Assembly: GCA_964472395.1 (NCBI GenBank)
Contig: CAYYMM010000007.1
Span: 12,534-76,533 of the forward strand
Source: CALFER01 sp964472395
GTDB lineage: Bacteria; CSSED10-310; CALFER01
DNA: 64,000 bases
Direction: 5' to 3'
In this document: one piece after another, positions 62,553 to 64,000 of the stretch
Numbering within the stretch: position 1 is the first letter of the stretch
How the letters are laid out: each line of letters starts with the position of its first letter
Position numbers and translations under genes: made by a program
The notes under the pieces: model-generated
What the model was told of the DNA's origin: nothing
Databases searched by the model: none
What the model saw: only the letters and a program-made list of their open reading frames with translations

Positions 62553-63204
62553 CCGGAGCCTCCTGTGTCGCCTCGGGAATCACCGTGTTTTCCGGTTGTC
62601 GCGGCCGGATTTCGAACGATCGATCGTTTGAAATATGACCGGCGAAAGTCAGAGTTTCCTTATGATTGAAGAGAAATCGAACGGTCTGCAGGTCCGGGAA
62701 ATTGACCGTGAGAGTGCGGATGATGGATTGGATGGCCAGATTTTCACGTTGAATGCCACCAAGATTCATCACCGTCTGATCCGCAGTTTGAAAATCGATG
62801 ACCACGTTCCGGTTGGAATCGATGTAAATCTCGTCAATGAGCAAACTCCCGCCAAACAGCTGTACGCCGAGTTGCGGAGATCCCTTGAGCAGCAATTCGA
62901 GACACTGTCTGATTTCCTGCCGTTTCGACTCCCCTCCTTTAATTTCAGTGGGCTGTGACACCCAGTCCGAATCAGCGCGAGGGAAGTACAGGAAAACTTC
63001 GCGACGAGTAGCGCCGACACTCGAAGATACCTGCCTGAAGGAACCGGCAAGTCTCGTCGCCTCGCTGAGCGGGTTGCCGCCATTCCGCATCGTAACGAAC
63101 AGGATTCCGAGCAAGACGGCGGCCAGAACGAACGGGATATAGAACCAAAGACTCGGGCGCTCATTCCGGATCCTGATATCACGTGTATTCTCGTCAGATT
63201 CCAT
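62542..63204 (-). CDS. Membrane-anchored GerMN-domain protein
   Basis: 220 residues. One membrane helix (about 18-37, FYIPFVLAAVLLGILFVTM) is followed by a GerMN domain (about 65-190: VFLYFPRADSDWV, CLELLLKGSPQLGVQL, NVVIDFQTADQTVMNLGG). GerMN proteins of sporulation and envelope systems are often next to a murein amidase, as here. In a non-sporulating diderm it is likely periplasmic and tied to cell-wall work. ATG 63204 fits GGAAAG just upstream; 63240 is an alternative. Confidence 0.84.
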   Translation of the reverse strand: MESDENTRDIRIRNERPSLWFYIPFVLAAVLLGILFVTMRNGGNPLSEATRLAGSFRQVSSSVGATRREVFLYFPRADSDWVSQPTEIKGGESKRQEIRQCLELLLKGSPQLGVQLFGGSLLIDEIYIDSNRNVVIDFQTADQTVMNLGGIQRENLAIQSIIRTLTVNFPDLQTVRFLFNHKETLTFAGHISNDRSFEIRPRQPENTVIPEATQEAPDAD

Positions 63205-64000
63205 TGCTTCTTTCCATTCCAAGAGCTCGTTGAATGCCATCGTAGAGAGCTTCCGCGGCTCGATTCAAGCCATCATCCTGATCAACCGGTGCATCCCCAT
63301 AAAAAGCAAGAGATGTACCGAGTTCGACGACAAGTGCCGGTGAAGCTATGCCTTCGAGCAGTTTGATACGCGTTGGTTGAGTCTGCCACAAGGCGCCGTT
63401 CGATGCAGCTGCAAGAGCCTCGCCGAATCTTGCCGCATACTCGCCGTCTTTCTGGAGTATAGAAGGTTCGACCCTCTCCCATGCGCTTAAACCAGTACTT
63501 TCTGTGTCACGAGGTTCCGTGGGCATCCTTATATACAGAACGAATCCCCTGGGTGTTATCTCATTCGTTGCGACAAGATGGATACTCAGGAAGAGGTCGC
63601 AGTGGGCGCGATTGGCAATCATCGCCCGCTCGATTTCGGATATCATAAAATCTCCGTTCCGCGTCAGCACTACGTCAGCACCCATTCGATCGGCGAGCAA
63701 ACGAGACGTTTTTTCCGCCAGCTTTCGCGTCAGCTCCTTCTCAAGTTTCCCGTTTGACAGCGTAAAGCCGGAGTCCTCACCGCCGTGACCCGCATCAATT
63801 ACAACGATTGCCTGGTCTGAACCGGCTGATTCAACGGGCTTACTGGGAAGATTGGAATCAGGTGTTCGAATCAATCGCAATTCAGTCTGCCCCGGATCCC
63901 AGACCAAGTCGCCTCCCCAGGCAGGGATTACAAGGCTCTCGATGATCTCGAACGGCGCCCAAAGAATCTCCTGATCGAGTCGAAACGGCGATTGAGTGTC
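63194..64000 (-). CDS. N-acetylmuramoyl-L-alanine amidase (AmiC type), N-terminus beyond window
   Basis: The frame is open to the window end; 268 residues are visible. The Amidase_3 domain has VVIDAGHGGEDSGFTL (zinc His), KLEKELTRKLAEKT (Glu ligand), VVLTRNGDFMIS, CDLFLSIHLVATNE (second His) and LVVELGTSLAFYGDA at the end. It cleaves the lactyl-amide bond of peptidoglycan peptides in the periplasm. The segment before it (PFRLDQEILWAPFEII) resembles an AMIN or copper-amine-oxidase-like beta domain. The conserved EIGFLSN-type end reads ELGTSLA. It overlaps the GerMN gene by 11 bases. Confidence 0.9.
   Translation of the reverse strand, partial: DTQSPFRLDQEILWAPFEIIESLVIPAWGGDLVWDPGQTELRLIRTPDSNLPSKPVESAGSDQAIVVIDAGHGGEDSGFTLSNGKLEKELTRKLAEKTSRLLADRMGADVVLTRNGDFMISEIERAMIANRAHCDLFLSIHLVATNEITPRGFVLYIRMPTEPRDTESTGLSAWERVEPSILQKDGEYAARFGEALAAASNGALWQTQPTRIKLLEGIASPALVVELGTSLAFYGDAPVDQDDGLNRAAEALYDGIQRALGMERSNGI

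Overview
The window reads as chromosomal DNA of an uncultured, diderm (outer-membrane-bearing) bacterium. A TonB-dependent receptor, lipoproteins, TatA and large secreted proteins with Thr/Pro linkers point to an outer membrane. The housekeeping gene orders (thrS-infC-rpmI-rplT-zapA-6S RNA-rny, dxs-tlyA-nadK-recN, tig-clpP-engB, rph-rdgB) are of the kind seen in delta-proteobacteria-like and other diderm phyla. I cannot name a phylum from the sequence alone.

Layout. 1-1324: tail of an exporter-type ABC ATPase, a DUF559 endonuclease next to a short palindromic repeat pair, and a thioredoxin-type arsenate reductase. 1677-7873: a secreted Thr/Pro-linker protein, a TonB receptor behind a long structured leader, a di-heme c-type protein and an ImmA/IrrE-like protein whose HEXXH motif has decayed. 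7926-13727: a coupled membrane protein and MGDG-synthase-like glycosyltransferase on the plus strand; on the minus strand a peptide-uptake operon with a fused DppB-DppC permease and an iron-sulfur flavoprotein. 13791-18481: a methyltransferase, then a tandem pair of proteasome-like Ntn-hydrolase homologues overlapping a polyprenyl synthase gene. 18508-29870: long minus-strand housekeeping block with recN, nadK, tlyA, dxs, rny, 6S RNA, zapA, rplT, rpmI, infC, thrS and tRNA-Val. 30069-35506: a lipoprotein, a 1514-residue secreted metalloprotease and tatA. 35557-56195: about 20 kb of envelope glycosylation genes. 56367-58650: folD, larB and engB. 58674-64000: clpP, tig, five tRNAs, rdgB, rph, a GerMN protein and an amidase cut by the window edge.

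Two regions look new. The first is the pair at 15240-17387. Both proteins follow the proteasome beta-subunit plan with an extra middle insertion. The downstream copy keeps Thr directly after Met, the Asp and Lys that follow, GSG and a later Asp. The upstream copy has lost Thr, Lys, the GSG serine and that Asp, as expected for an active/inactive subunit pair. The second is the glycosylation locus. Three polytopic GT-C proteins are fused to NHL beta-propellers (one N-terminal, two C-terminal) and combined with DUF2298 (Chlor_Arch_YYY) and Agl23-like (TIGR03663) modules, two dolichyl-phosphate-sugar-synthase-like GT2 enzymes and a flippase. A likely scheme is that the GT2 enzymes load sugars on a polyprenyl carrier, the flippase moves lipid-linked material, the GT-C enzymes transfer sugars outside the inner membrane, and the propellers organise partners or acceptors there. 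The scheme is inference; the domain content is visible.
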